From Azorinus chamasolen (lineage: Eukaryota; Mollusca; Bivalvia; Cardiida; Solecurtidae), in the NCBI GenBank assembly GCA_963576725.1, contig OY755243.1, positions 77,541,349 through 77,605,348 on the forward strand: DNA of 64,000 nucleotides. Direction: 5' to 3'. Positions within the stretch are counted from its first letter, which is position 1, and each line of letters begins with the position of its first letter. Below are positions 41,201 through 56,200 of the stretch, piece by piece. The position numbers were made by a program, and so were the translations under genes. A model generated the notes under the pieces. The model saw only the letters and a list, made by a program, of their open reading frames with translations, did no database searches and had not been told where the DNA came from.

Positions 41201-44200
41201 CACATAATGCTGTATTTTGTATGCAATCAGACTCCCTTTTTCCTCTTTTCTTCCATATAAAGGTCAGAAAGATGGCTTGACAACCTCACTCAATCCTGAC
41301 CTTGATAATCTGGAAATATCGCACCATGGTCAGATACTGAAAGGCTGGGGAACAGTAAGTAACCATGGTCAGATTCTGAAAGGCTGGGGAACAGTAAGTA
41401 ACCATGGTCAGATTCTGAAAGGCTGGGGAACAGTAAGTAACCATGGTCAGATTCTGAAAGGCTGGGGAACAGTAAGTAACCATGGTCAGATTCTGAAAGG
41501 CTGGGGAACAGTAAGTAACCATGGTCAGATTCTGAAAGGCTGGGGAACAGTAAGTAACCATGGTCAGATTCTGAAAGGCTGGGGAACAGTAAGTAACCAT
41601 GGTCAGATTCTGAAAGGCTGGGGAACAGTAAGTAACCATGGTCAGATTCTGAAAGGCTGGGGAACAGTAAGTAACCATGGTCAGATACTGAAAGGCTGGG
41701 GAACAGTAAGTAACCATGGTCAGATTCTGAAAGGCTGGGGAATTATTATATATATGAAATTGATGGTACAGGTATCTCTAGGAAAATGGCCTCAGAAATG
41801 GAAAAGTTCACCAGTGGCCTGAATTTTATACACCTCCACATCTAAAGAGATTGGGAAGCAGCTAGATTTACCCGTATGCATCCTTCGCACTTTATTTGAG
41901 CCAAGCATAATGTATGTTAGATCAGCCATGATACCTTACATGAATGCTTATCAGCATATGAAGTTGTGCATCTGGTTATGCCCCCCACAAGGTTGGTGGC
42001 GTATGTCCTTACTCTTGTCCGTACATATGTTGTCCCGCAAATCTTGTGTGTCCAACTCCTCATGTACCAATGTCAAACATCCACAGATGAACAACATTGA
42101 TGTTAAGATATACATCTAAAGAACGGAATCTATGTCTATGACACATTTTCCTCTTTTTATGCAACCCCCCCCCCCCCCCCCAACGACAGGCATATAGTAA
42201 TCGCATTGTCCGTCCTTCCATCCATTCGTCCATCCCAAATTTCGTGTCCCTTCTATAACTTTTTTATCTGTGAATGGATTTCAAAATAACCTTGCACAAA
42301 TGTTCACCACACAAAGACGATGTGTCGGGTTCAACTCCCTGGTCCATGGGTCAAAGATCAAGGTCATCATTCAGGGTCAAAGGTCAGGGGCATAGTGTTT
42401 CACAAACACATCTTGTTTAATGCAGATTATACAGTACAGATCTCGCGGAACTTTCAAAGCCCGCGATGTCGCGATGGGGTTTTGGCTAGCTTCGCGTATA
42501 ATCCTCGCGATTTTATCACGATTAGGCATCGTGATGCATAATTATTCATGATGCTCAACGCGGATACGACAGCGGCAATCTCCGCCGCCATCCATGGCCA
42601 TCGCAGGCCTCGCTTATCATGACGAGTGATCGCGATTTACAGGTGATACAGTGCACACATTTTGTGAACGTCGTACAGTACGTTTAACATGTACAATGTA
42701 TGCACATTCTTTTACCGTTTTTTACAGTAACTGTTGTACGTGTAAATGTCCGACACCCTTGCGTTCACCTCATGAACAACTTTTTAAAAATTTATTTCAT
42801 TGAATACAAGTGCTACTAATGCTACAAAATGCATGTTGTACAATGTGTGTGGTATGTGGGAAGATGTGTTAAAAGTTAATAGACTAAATAAATCGCCAGC
42901 TCCAGCATGCAGACGTACAATCACTGCATCATTGAACTGGTTGAGAACCTATCTCAATGAATGTGAAATGCATATAATATATATCCATTATAATAAAAAA
43001 AATGAAATACTTTGTACCTCTTCTGTCGTGCGGAAAAAATCCTGGCCCTCTGACATGAAACTTGATGTCACACAAGTACTGAACAAGTAAGGTACGACAA
43101 TCCACGTAACGAACTTAGTCCAGGAATTGCACTGCACGGCTAAATTGACAATTGAATCTAATAATAATCTTAAGAACGAACGTATCATCAACTTAACCTT
43201 TCAAAAAGTATCAAATTGACTTTGACCATTGAATGAAAACCTTAGCCTAATAAATTTGTCACACAATTACGCTTGATCAATTATTCACAGAATTTACTTT
43301 CGAAGTGTGAAAAACTACTACAAGTTCAAAGGGGTCGGCTGTGTTTTAAATTTGCACTGTCTTTACTCTACCGGTTTTGCGGCATTTGTTTCTTACTTTG
43401 ATCAAATTTCAAGTATTTTTTTCACTTCTCTAAGAGAAATCTTTGATGTCTTAGATCGGTACCGAAATACAAATTCTTCCATTACATGTACCATACTTCC
43501 CCTATTAACTCCTGGGCTGTAACATTTTCAATAAGGCGTCTATAAAAGGCTAAAAAAATGTTTCGCTTTTTTACCCCCATATATATGCCCCAATAACTTT
43601 TTTCTAAACTTCCATGTGTTTTTTATGTAAAATTTCGCCGATTTAAATGCATAAATGAAGTTTCAAATTTTAACCGGTTGGAGACTTTACGGTAATGCAG
43701 GTGTTCACTCTGGGAGGATATTAACACAGCAGCCCTGTGAGCCGACCAGGGTCCTGCCATAACCTAATTTGAATAAAGCTAATTTCTGCAGAGGTCCCCT
43801 TTCCCTTAATTTGCATAAAGCTCCTTCCTACACAAGTCCAGCACACGTTAAATTTAACCATTCCACTGTATGTTTATTACAAGTTTCTCTATTGGTCGTT
43901 CATGGACAAAAAAGATATAATGATTATGAAATATGGAAGGTGGATCATTGTAGCCATTTTAGAAAGTAAAGAAACATATTTTATCAAATTCCATAAGCAA
44001 ACTGAGCAGACCCTGATCAGACGCCTCCTATTATAGGTACCTTATGATCTGGGTCTACTCTGGGTCTGCAAATGCGTGAACACACGTTTATATGAGGGTA
44101 AGAGTAAGAAATGGTGTTCAATACTTTCAAATCGTGAAAGTGGCAACACGCGTTGAAAAACACACAGCGTATATTGCGTGCTTCAAGCTTATCAAAGTTA

Positions 44201-47200
44201 CATTAAATTCATACTTGGAGTGGATTTGGATAGTTCAGGATAACGGAGGTGAGCCTGTTTGATTGTTTTGTTTGTTTATTTGAACGGTGGTATATTTTTT
44301 CTGGGGAGTCGGGATTCTTGTCAGTAATTAGGGAAACATTGATATAATGCGCTTGGTCTTATGTGTGAAATGGTTTGAGGACGAAACTTCACAGTTAGTC
44401 TTTCGATACTAAACATTGTTTTATCATTAATAAAGCTAGGTTGCGAGTAGTGCTTGTACATGTTCTGTGTAGTGTTGAAGCTGACAACTCATTATTTAAA
44501 GAGCAAAAGCTCAGGTAAATTACAATCGCGATGCATCATAGCGTTTATCGAAATCACCGTGACCCGTCGCAGATTAAAAACGCGATGTCAAATGCGATGG
44601 GTTCTCGTGATTTTCTGTAATCCGCGGCAGATTTTTTCTTCCCGCGAAAGGTCAAAATCGCGATGAATCGCGTTTTGCGAAAGTTCCGCGAGATCTGTAC
44701 TGTATCTAGATTTGGTGGAGTTATACCCTTGCAGTTTGGATTGAGGCAGAAAGTAGGAGCAAATATGTCCTGTTGATGCATTTCTAGTTAATCTTACATT
44801 ACAATGATATATTGTTGCCTTGGGTCTATACTGCACGTAAATATCAGTATGCATTTTCCATGACAGTAACTATAGACTGATACATGTATTTTCAGGCTCA
44901 ATCTAGGTTTGGAACATCTGTGGCTGTGTTGGACATTAACCTTGATGGGGCTGATGACATTGCTATAGGGGCACCAGCCTTCACTGAGATTGGTACCTCA
45001 CCACTTCAGTACAACGTAAGGAGCAAACTCTGTATGAAGTTAGCTTATTTGTTGGATAGGAACAAAATCCTGATAACATATGTAAATACAGTCTATTCTC
45101 GTTTACTCGGAGTACTCAAAATGTTCGCTAACTCCAACTTTATTCTCGGTCCCAAATTATTTCCTTCTTTATCTATGTAATTTGACTACGGATAAGTCAA
45201 AGTTCGTTAACTCCAAATTTTCGGTAACTCCAATTTATTTTCTGGTCCGATGAAATTCTACCAAACTATAAATTGTTAGTGTAAGTCGAACTACCTGTTA
45301 GCCGGGCACAAAGACAAACTTTCACACCTTTCTATCAACTTGAGAACTAGATTGTCACCTCGACACTCAAAAGATATCAGATCTTTGCAAACTTTCAAAA
45401 CATTGACACCAATAAGCGCCATTGTTGTTATCATCAATAGCCAAACTAATAATGAAATGAAATTATGACGGCTTGCATAAAACACAAGCAGATTACGGGC
45501 GAGTTCTAGCATCGGTTGTTGTGACTACTGTTTGACTAAATGTTGATCGAACTGTCTCCGGTTAGAGAAAATGACGTCAATTTAGTGTCTATGATCAGAC
45601 CAACAGTTGTAGTATGGTTGGACTAAAGTTGAACTAAAGAGGAGCTAAACCAAACTTCGACCAGTTTGCGTTTCGAACATCGACCGTAGTGACCATTGGT
45701 TGTTCGTCAAACTCGCTCTACGCTTTGCCATGAGTTAACCAATGATTTGCATAGTGTGTATAAAAATGCATGTTCGATAAGACATGTATCATTCAAGCTT
45801 TTACTTTTATATGTTCTTAGTGCATTCATTGTACACTTAGTTGACTAATGAAATGAAATATTCTTCCATATCCTTATATTAATTATTTATTCAATACCAG
45901 TAATTCAGTAAACTTGTATAATACGCACACATTGCGTGTACACGATGTACGTAAGTGACTTTGGATAACTCCAACTCTCGTTAACTCCAATTAATTTTAC
46001 GGTCCCTTGAAATTGGAGATAACGAGAGTAGACTGTAGTTTGGATTAAGTCCTCTGACACACATGCTATGTAAAATATCATAAAACAGTTGAGATTTCCA
46101 AGCACAAAACATTCAAACAGTATATACCCTGATCAGCTGCTGTATTGAAGATCCTCAGATCAAGTCTGCTCTGCTTGTCATTCAAATTCTTTAGCAAAGT
46201 TATGGTATAAAGCCTTTTATACAGAATAGACTCTATAGTTAAACCTTTCCTTCATGTAAATGTATTTTCAGGCATTTTCAAACAGAAAAGGCCCAGATCT
46301 GTTGATATCAGGGTCTACTGTTTGCTAATGGAATTTGATAGTTCTGTTTCTGTAGTTTCTGAAATGGCTACAATGTTACACTTTCCATATTTCAGTCTAA
46401 CTATTTTGTCCAGGAATAGTGAGTAGGTATTTAAAATTGGACTAAATTTAGACTAGGGAAATGGTCAAACACTGATGTATCATTCCACTTGAATAGTCAG
46501 CATTCAAATGGTTATTAAATCTAATGCCTTCAGATACTTTACTCCATAAATACACCTTTCTAGGCCTTTGCAAACAGAGTAGACCCAGATCAGATGGCTC
46601 CTGTAGGATCTGTCTGATTAGGGTCTGCTCTGTATGCTTATGAAAAAATATAGATATGACTACAGTTTCTGTCATGGTTAAACTTTCCTATGTTCATTTG
46701 CCATTATAAAAATTGATTCTAATTAATATTCATGACATCTACATGTCTTACATTAATATTCATGGAGTAAAGGTTAAGAGTGACCACTTAGTGATTAATA
46801 GCAGGTTACTACTTAACCCATTCCCTGCATTTATACACCTTTGCGAACAGAGTAGACCCAGATCAGATGGCTCATGTAGGTCTGCTTTGTTTGCTTATGA
46901 CATGATATAGATCTATATCCATGCTTATAAAACCTTTTAGTTGAGTCTGAGTTTGTTCTCAAGCTTTTGATTGGTCAGATTTGAGCCAAAGGCTCAAACC
47001 TAACCAATCAAAAGCTTGAGAATGAACTCAGACTCAACTAAAAAGTTTTATAAGCATGGATACTGATTCTACAGGTTTTGTCAAAGCCAAACATTCCCTT
47101 GAAAAGTTTGCATTATAAAACTTAAGTTCGTGAATATTCATGAAGTGACCTATTCACGCATAAACAATTGTCAGGGGAAGCAAAGTAGAAATTATTGCAG

Positions 47201-50200
47201 AATCTTCTTTTGGTGGTATGTATTACTTCCAATTTTCATTAAGTCTACACCTGTAAAGACCAATAATTATACAATGTACTTCCTTTTTAATTGGTCACTG
47301 TAGAGAAGATTTTACTGTACATCAGAATATTTCTATAATAAACCAAATGGAAGTTTGAGGGAATGAAATGATAGATCTTGTGTTTTATTATTACAGGGTT
47401 ATATTTTGGTATATTTTGGAATACCAAACAAGCATATGGTGGCGAATGGCGCAGCCAATATTACCATTGTCTGCCAGAAGGTAGGAAGCCTTGAGATTTC
47501 AGTTAACTGCAAACCCTTTTACTCCATAGAAATGCCTTTGATACCTTTTCAAACAGAGTAGACCCAGTCTGATATGTTTGCTTGTTGAATATCTTAGATC
47601 TGACTCTGACCTATTTGGCATAGCTTTGCTTTCACTTATTTTGTATAACAACATAAAGTAATTGCCGGTAATTAACCCTTCGCTTGCTGAATTTTAAAAT
47701 ACATTTCTCCTTCTTTACCCATGCCCTGTTGTATAATTACATATATCTTCACTGTGTACACGTATTTCGCTGTGCAATCACTGCTGCAGAGTGCACTGGT
47801 TGCACAATCAACTTGTAAATAGTGCAGACCCTGATGAGACAGCTCCTGCAGGAGCTGTCTCATCTTGGTCTTCACTATTTACAGGTAGGTATATTGACGT
47901 GAATATCAAGCGAAGGGTTAATGTTTATAATGAGTGGAATCTGCCATGAATATTCATTGGGTTTCAACATTTCTCAAATTTCATATTTCTTCCAAATGTA
48001 GCAAATAGGGTTGGCCCTGATCAGTTAGGATTCAGATGAGATGCAGAGTTACTCAGCAGATCATCCAGACTTAAACTGTTTGCAAAGATTATCACATATT
48101 TAGGGTGCAAAGAGTTAATCCTTTCCCTGTTTAATATCCATGTAAGAAATATACACATCATGAATATTTATTAGCTGAATTGTTATTATGGCTAATATTT
48201 ATGTACAGGATGTTTTGGTATTGGAAGAAACTATAGAGTCATATCTATTATAATTTCATAAGCAAACAGAGCAGACCCTGATCAGACTGCTTCTGCAGGA
48301 ACCATCTGATTTGGGTCTACTCTGCAAATGTGTGAAAAGGCGTTTGTATGAGTAAAAGGGTTAATTGCAGGATGCTATAAAAGTGTGTTAACCCTTTACT
48401 CCATAAATACTCCTTTCTATGTCTTTGCAAACAGAGTAGACTCAGATCAGTAGGCTCCTATAGGAGCCTGATCAGGGTCCGCTATGCTTACTTATAAGAT
48501 AATATAGATCTAATTCTACAGTTTCTGCAATGGCCAAAAATCCTGTGTCTATTTCCTATTATAACAATTAATGTAATTAATATTGATGATGTTATTATTT
48601 CTTACTTGAATATTCATGGAGTAGAGGGTTAATGTCTCCATGTAACTGAAATACTGTTAGTGGCTCATTGGACATCACTCTCTTATACACTCATGCATTC
48701 AAACTTCCCATTCCCATTGGTTTGAAAGGTAGAATAAGTCAATTAAACACCATTTTGATGACTGTGAACACTTGCCTGATAGAAACGCTTTATAATACCT
48801 TTGCAAACAGAGTAGACCCAGATCAGATGGCTCCAGTAGGAGCCATCTGATCAGGGTCTACAATGTTTGCTTACTGGATTATATAGCTCTGATTCTACAG
48901 TTTTTGCCTTGTCCAAAACTTCCTGTGTTCACATGCCATTATAAAACATCATGTTATGAATATTCATGTCATTATTTCTTACATGAATATTCATGAAGTA
49001 ATGCGTTAAATGAAACTGATAGCGAAGTGAAAAGTGTAGACCCCATGATACTGCCCCATCAAGAGATTTTACTTACTAATGGTCAAATTATAAATTAATT
49101 GTTTTCCAGTCGATGTATTGCAATCTTGGGTTTTCTATGACGACACATGACGTAAATGGAGACGGTCATCCGGATTTGGTGTTTAGTACTCCGTTTGCTC
49201 CAAGTGGTGGTGAACAACGAGGCCTGGTTTCGGCTCTGTTCGCCAGCAAGCTTAATACAGGTATTGACAAGTACTCAATCTCTAGTACAATATATCACTC
49301 AACCTTTTACCTGATAGAGAAACCTTTTGATGTCTTTCCAAACACTGTAGACTTAAATCAGACAGCTCCTACAGGGTCTGCTCTTTTTATGCCTCCACCA
49401 ATCACAGGAGAAGGGGTACATTTTTGCTCTGTCTGTCTGTTGGTTGGTTTAGACCCGAATTTAACATTGGTGATAATTTTGTTGCCATTGCATGATTGCA
49501 CATACATACTTCAAACTTGGCATGCATATGCAACATTTTTGGGGGTGACTTAATAAGGTCAAGATCATACATCAAGGTCATATTGGGGGGGTTGGGGGGG
49601 GGGGGGCATAGTGTTTCACAAACACAGCTTGTTGCTTATTGAATTAAATAGATCTGATTTTACAGTTGCTGATTTGGCCAACACGTCCAGTATTCAGTTA
49701 CGATTTTTCTTACATGAATATTCATCAGGCAAAGGTGAAATCATGCACTAAATGAATAAACAAGGGTGTCTGTGAAAGCGTAATGCAGAAATCTAAAATA
49801 TTTAAATTCTGAACAACTATATGAAACTACTGCAGAACATATTTGCTTAACCCTTTCTTTCATTTAAATACCTTTTCACGCATTTGCAAACAGAGTAGAC
49901 CTAAATCAGACGACTCTTATAGGAGTCGTCTGATCAGGATCTGCTCTGTTTGCATATGAAACTATATATGATATGATTCTACAGTATCTACCAATACTGA
50001 AAACTCCTGTGTACATATACCATTATAGAAATTAAGCCAATAAATATTTGTGATGTCATTATATCTTGCTTGAATATTAAACAGGGAAAGTTTTTACCTT
50101 TGTCCAGCATTAACCCTTTCCCTCATATATACGCCTTTTCACGCATTTGCAAACAGAGAAGACCCAGATCAAACAGCTCTTAAAGCTCTTCAAGTTCAGC

Positions 50201-53200
50201 AGTAAGACTTCTGTTGGTAACTTGGTAGTTACTATAGAGAGATAAAGAGTATTTGTATTTGATTATCATGTGTATTTCTGTTACCCCCAAAGGTTACCAG
50301 TATATGGATGTGTCCCAGTTACCATGGAAATTGGAAGGTGATCAGGTGAGATATGTTTTCGTTTTTCACAAAATATAATTTTTTACCAAATTGCTAATTT
50401 ATTAGTTTGAACAAAAAAATCAAGCACTGACATAATCCTCATTGAAAATTATATGCAAAGAAGTTAGCAAACATGTCAAACAAACTTTAAGCATAGAAAT
50501 CTTTAGATTGATTATAATTTTATGTTGTTTGAGAGGTTTACAGATTAAAAAAATATATACCATCTTGGCTTGTGTAAAGGTAGGAATTTCAGCTGAAACA
50601 AATATTTGACGAAATATGGCCTTTTGTCGTCACAAGACAGGGTGACACATCGAGGGCTTGGTGCAAAACTATTCTAACTCCTTCACAGAATAGTTTTGCA
50701 CCAAGCCCTCGACATATGACTTAACTGTTTCCCTCATATAAACGCCTTTTTACACCTATGCAAACAGAGTACATGTATACCCATATCAGACAGCTCCTAT
50801 TGAAATCTGTCTGATCAGGGTCTGCTCTGTTTGCTTATAGAATTATAAAGATGTGATTTTACAGTTTCTGCCAGGTTTCATGTACCATTATAAAAATCCA
50901 GCAAATAGATATTAAAAAAGGGTTAATGAAAATATCAGTCTTATGAACATAAATGAGATTGTTTTGTTTTGTCCTTTTGTCCAGAATATATAATGCCCTT
51001 AGAGTGTAGAATTTTGATCTTGTACAGTTACCATCAAACCTGTTTGTATTTCAGGACTATGGCTGGTTTGGCTACAGTATGACCTCAACCAACTGGTTTG
51101 GTAGTCCAGTATTGTTTGTGAATCAGCCAGAGTTCAGGAAATGCCAAATGTAAGTCTAATTCTGCATTTGCTGAAAACTTCACAATTCTTAAATTTTCCT
51201 GTTCTCGATTAAATGCCCCTTTTCGGTAGATTTATTCAAAGAGGTTGGATCTAAAAATAGCCTATGAGAAATAACAAGTAATGACATCATGAAAATTAGT
51301 AAATTAACCCATTTGCTCCCATGATCCCATATATGGGACGTAGGCAAACAGTGTAGACTCTGATCAGACGCAGCATAATGCGGTGTCTGAGCAGAGTCTA
51401 CACTGTTTGCTGATAGGAAATTCAATATAAAACAAAACAAAAATGAAAATTTAGACCAGACATCCCTTAGATAAAAAATAGACTAATCCAATATATAAGC
51501 ATGGAAGAATCCACTGGGAGCAAATGGGTTAATAGCACATGGAAACAAGAATTTTTGTCTATGGCAGTAACTGATGTATAGTATCTATATTATGTCATAA
51601 GCAAACAGAGTAGATCCTAATTAGACGTCTGCTACAGGAGCCATCTGATCTGGTTCTGATTTGTTTGCAAAGGTTTAGAAAGGCGTATTAATGGAGTTAA
51701 GGGTTAATTCTTTACTTGATTATTCTTCCTTAACCCATTACCTCATAGGCTATTTGCAGATACAACCTCTTTGAATAAATCTACCGAAAAGGAGCATTCA
51801 CTAGAGAAAAGGAAACTTTAAGAATTTTGTAGTTTGAAACCATTGTGATAAATGGGGCATTTGCTCCTATAGGAGCAAATGCTCTATTTATCACAATGGT
51901 TTCACAAAGTGACTTTAACAGAGCCGTCATAAGTTGTCAATATGAGGGAATGGGTTAAGTGGGGTGGATATGGGTGGCATTGTCAGCATTCTAACTTTAG
52001 AAAAAAAAAATCCCCAATGTTGACCAGACTTGGAAGTAATGTTTATAGGCATAATATCTCTGTCAGGTTCCATAACCAGGTACATTGCCATAGGCTTTTT
52101 CTGAGTCATTGCCCTGTATTTGCTGAAAAATAATGCTTTGCCAAATGTCAAGGTTACTTATATTTATTTATTTATTATTATACCACATTTATATAGCGCT
52201 CTTTTCATACAGGATATGTGCGTTCAAAAGCGCTTCACAAAGATACATTTTCTGTACAATAATGCGTAAATTACAGAACATTTAAAATAAAATATATTTA
52301 ATACTTATATATAGATAATAATAATAATAAAAATAGAATTTATTTAGGACATTGGTAAATAAGCTACATCTTTTCCGTAAGTTTATCTGTCTGTGTCGTA
52401 TTATGTTCTATTATAGTGTGTCAACGCACTCAGATTATAAAAAAACAAAACTTGAATGCAACATTCTATGCGCAGTGCCAGTACGTCCCATAATTTTGAC
52501 CCAGACTCAACAGACTTGGGTACATTCGTTTAACATACAACACTGCACATAAAATATTGCCGGAAAATTGGGTAACAGAACAGATCAATTTGAAGTTCAT
52601 GCATATAAACTAAGCAATACAAATACACAACTGTTATATACGCGCAGTATGCAACCCCTCCAGTCAAACACTATTCGACCCGCTATGGCAATGAGGGAGT
52701 ACACAGCGTATCATATTTTAATAGAGTTGTAATTGGGTATATCCAAAGTTTAATTACAGAATAAAATGTCTTATTATGGGAACCCAAAAAGCCCAGCCAA
52801 AGTAGAGCTAAAGAAGGTATCCCGTATACTGTTCCTGCAACATATCCCACCGGCTGCAATGGCAAAGGAATCACATCGGACAAATCGAGACTGACTGAGA
52901 CACGCGATGCTGCATTAGACCGTACAGGCTTAATTTGCCCGCTGCCCATATATTACACGACCCAGTTCACTAGTAAGCAAAAATACGGAAACTGGGTCAG
53001 CTTAACAGGAATCCCTGGCACTGGTTAAGGGCAGGGTAGCAAGTCATGCCAGCAAGACTCCCAATGTACCAGCGCGGAATTATACCGTAGAGGGATGCCC
53101 TGTTCCACTACGGTGCTCCCTCCGGCATTGGAACTGGAGTTACCAGAGGTACCAAGCATATAGGGATGCCCCGTTTGACAACAGCACTCCCTCGGCCACC

Positions 53201-56200
53201 GCAACATCTGGACAGCGGAATCCCGCAACACAACACCGGCACGTTCAACAGCAAGGGGATTCCCTAGAAGTCCATAAAAATATGGATGAGGTTTTTGTTA
53301 TTCATTTATCTATTTTCTACATTTGTAGAGCATTATATTTGAAAAAAGGGGTTTAAAAGTCCACAGTCATAAGGAAGTGGCAGGATCAACACTCTGTGGC
53401 CAATGCAGCAGTTATGACAACCGACGATTAGCAGGTACGTTTTCTAAACTGCCCTAATAATATATGTTGAAGAAATGCATTTTCAGAGATGTTTTGAAAC
53501 ATGCCAGTGAGCTTGCATCTCTAATGCCTGATGGAAGAGCATTCCAGAGTTTGGGAGCTGCATGCATGAAACTTCTCTCACCGTACTTTACCTTACGACT
53601 TTTTGGTACAACCAACGACAAAGAACTACTTGCTGATCTTAATTCTCTGCGGGGCCTGTACACGTCAAGCATGTCGACAATGTACTTGGCGGATTCATTG
53701 TGCATGGCCTTATACGTAAGTGTCAGAATTTTGAATTCAATCCGATGCTGAACCGGAAGCCAGTGAAGTTCCTTCAAAACCGGCGTGATATGATTATATC
53801 GAGAAGTCCTTGTTATGATGCGGGCTGCTGTGTTTTGCACTCTTTGAAGCTTCCACAGTGTTCTGTTTGGAATTCCATGCAGCAATGAGTTGCAGTAGTC
53901 TATCTTTGATGTAACCAGAGAGTTCACCAAAGTCTTGGTAGCAGCAGGCGAGAGATACTTTCTTATATGACCTATTCGTCGGAGCTGTGCATAACTAGAC
54001 CTACACACGGAATTGATGTGTGATGTCATATCCATTTGTGAATCGAGCCATGCGCCGAGATTCTTTATACACAGAGATGGCTTGATTTTAGAGGGTCCTA
54101 CTTGCACATGAATCTCTTCAGGTACTTCTGTGTTTTTAGTATGAAACAGTATGACCTCGGTTTTGTCAGTATTGAGCTTCAGCATGTTCTGGTGCATCCA
54201 AGACACTAGCTCCTTGAGACAGTTCTCAACTCGTGATAAAGCTTCCTGTTGACAGGAAATGTCCTTGGGCTTAAATGATAGGTATAATTGTGAGTCATCG
54301 GCATAAAAATGGTGGTTGAGCCCATGGGTTCTGCATATTGAGCCGACAGGTTTTGTGTACATGATGTAGTGCTTCGGTCCTAGGACCGATCCCTGTGGCA
54401 CGCTATATCTCATGTTAACTGGAGTGGACAATTCCCCATCTATTGACACTTTTTGATAGCGGTCATTTAGATAGGAGGTCATCCACTCAAGAGGTTTCCC
54501 AATAATTCCGAAGTCTCTTTCCAGGCGTTTCAGCAACGTTTCGTGATCGATAGTATCAAATGCAGCCGATAAGTCAAGCATCACCAGAATTGTAATTTCG
54601 TTTCTATCTAGAGATTGAAGGATATCGTTTTGAACTTTCAGAAGAGCAGTCTCTGTTGAATGATGCTTTCGGTATGCTGACTGATGCTGCTCATGTAGAT
54701 TGTTTGAGGTCAGATGGGACTCAATGCGTTTGTCAACAACTTTTTCTAATACTTTGGAGACAAATGGCAGATTTGATACAGGCCTATAATTTTTAAGTTC
54801 ATTTGAATCGAGATCAGGTTTCTTTAAAAGGGGTCTGACATGTGACGTCTTGAAACTTTTTGGAACGCAGGCAGTGTCTAAAGAGGAGTTAATAATGTTT
54901 GTCAAAATCGGTAGGAGTTCATCAAGGCATGCCTTTAGCAGCCATGTAGGTATTGGATCCAGTTCGCAAGACTTACAGACTTACTTAGATTAAAATACAG
55001 TTGAACTTCTGATAAGTGTCTTCAAGACAGGTGGTAGCTTAATGCAGGTCAAAAGTAATACAGAAAGCTCACATTGGAGCTTTCTGCATCATTTTTTCCA
55101 TGCATTAAGTTTAAAGTTTTAAGTTTATCAGTGATTCCTGTTAAATTGTTTGTTTCAGGTCAAATTGTTCCTATGATACCAGTGATATACAAGCAGTAGG
55201 TAAGGTCAAAGGGTTCTATGGTATCAACGAAAGTAAGAGCATGGGGGTGATGGGAGGTGGTGACTTTGACCAGATGGGATGGAGCATAGATGCTGGTACT
55301 CCCTATCCAGACAAAACCCGCCATGTTGTAGCAGTGTCACAGCTTGGAGCCGGGGTTAATGTATCGATTGGCGGGTTCCCTGTTTACTTCAACCAAGTGG
55401 GACAAGTCCTATTGTACAATTCCTTCTCTACATTCAAAGAAAATTTTACTATACAAGGGGACAGAATGTATGGGAGATTTGGTTCAATGGTCAAGGTAAG
55501 AAATCAAGTTGAATTATCGGTATGACCTTATTAACCTTTTGCTCTCGAAGAAATTGTTATCTAAAACTATCACCGTCTGCTTGAATGCAGAAACGTGAGC
55601 AGAGTAACAGTTTGGATCCTGATGACATGTCCAAACTGCTACATAGGTAATCACAAATTCTCAAATAGAGGGCTGAAGGTAAATATGATTGATCACAGAG
55701 ATATCTTGGCTTCTCAGTACAGAATAAATTGTCAGAGCAAAGGGTCTTTTTAGCTCATCTGTTTCGAAGAAATCACGAGCTATTGTCGTAACTCCGGCGT
55801 CCGCGTCGTCGTTGTCGTCATTGTCGTTGTCCGAAATCTTAACATTGACCATAACTTCTTCAATTTTTCATTTACAACCTTCATTTTTGGTATGCATGTT
55901 CATCTTGACAAGGCCTATCCACACATACCAAAATGATAACAGACGAGCATTTGCACCCGCTTGCGTTGCTCTTGTTTGTAGCTTTCAGCATTAATCTTCA
56001 GTTCCTGAGTGTTCATGCTAGAATATCACATTATGAATATTACTTAATTTAATTATTTTATTAAAAGTATTAACCCTTTCTCTGTTCTATGTTTATTTCA
56101 AATTTCAAAACCTTTCACAGACAAAATAGTTATAATGAAATATGAAAGGTGGAAAAAGTGTAGCCATTTTAGAAAGTAATGAAACAGATCTATCAAATTC

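Noticed and set aside
41286..41717. 143-residue minus-strand repeat protein
   Set aside because: A shadow of the same 39-bp array on the other strand.
41323..41742. CRISPR-like array
   Set aside because: Units are directly joined with no unique spacers, in an animal intron.
41217..41822. 201-residue open frame with repeated [13 protein letters not shown]
   Set aside because: It is exon 14 of GPLD1 read through its splice donor into the 39-bp repeat. No separate start, and the unit includes intronic donor sequence.
42800..43090. Transposase of element W
   Set aside because: 96 residues with no DDE, zinc-finger or helix-turn-helix signature that I can see.
53464..53888. Plus-strand frames over the LINE
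   Set aside because: Shadows of the reverse transcriptase on the minus strand.
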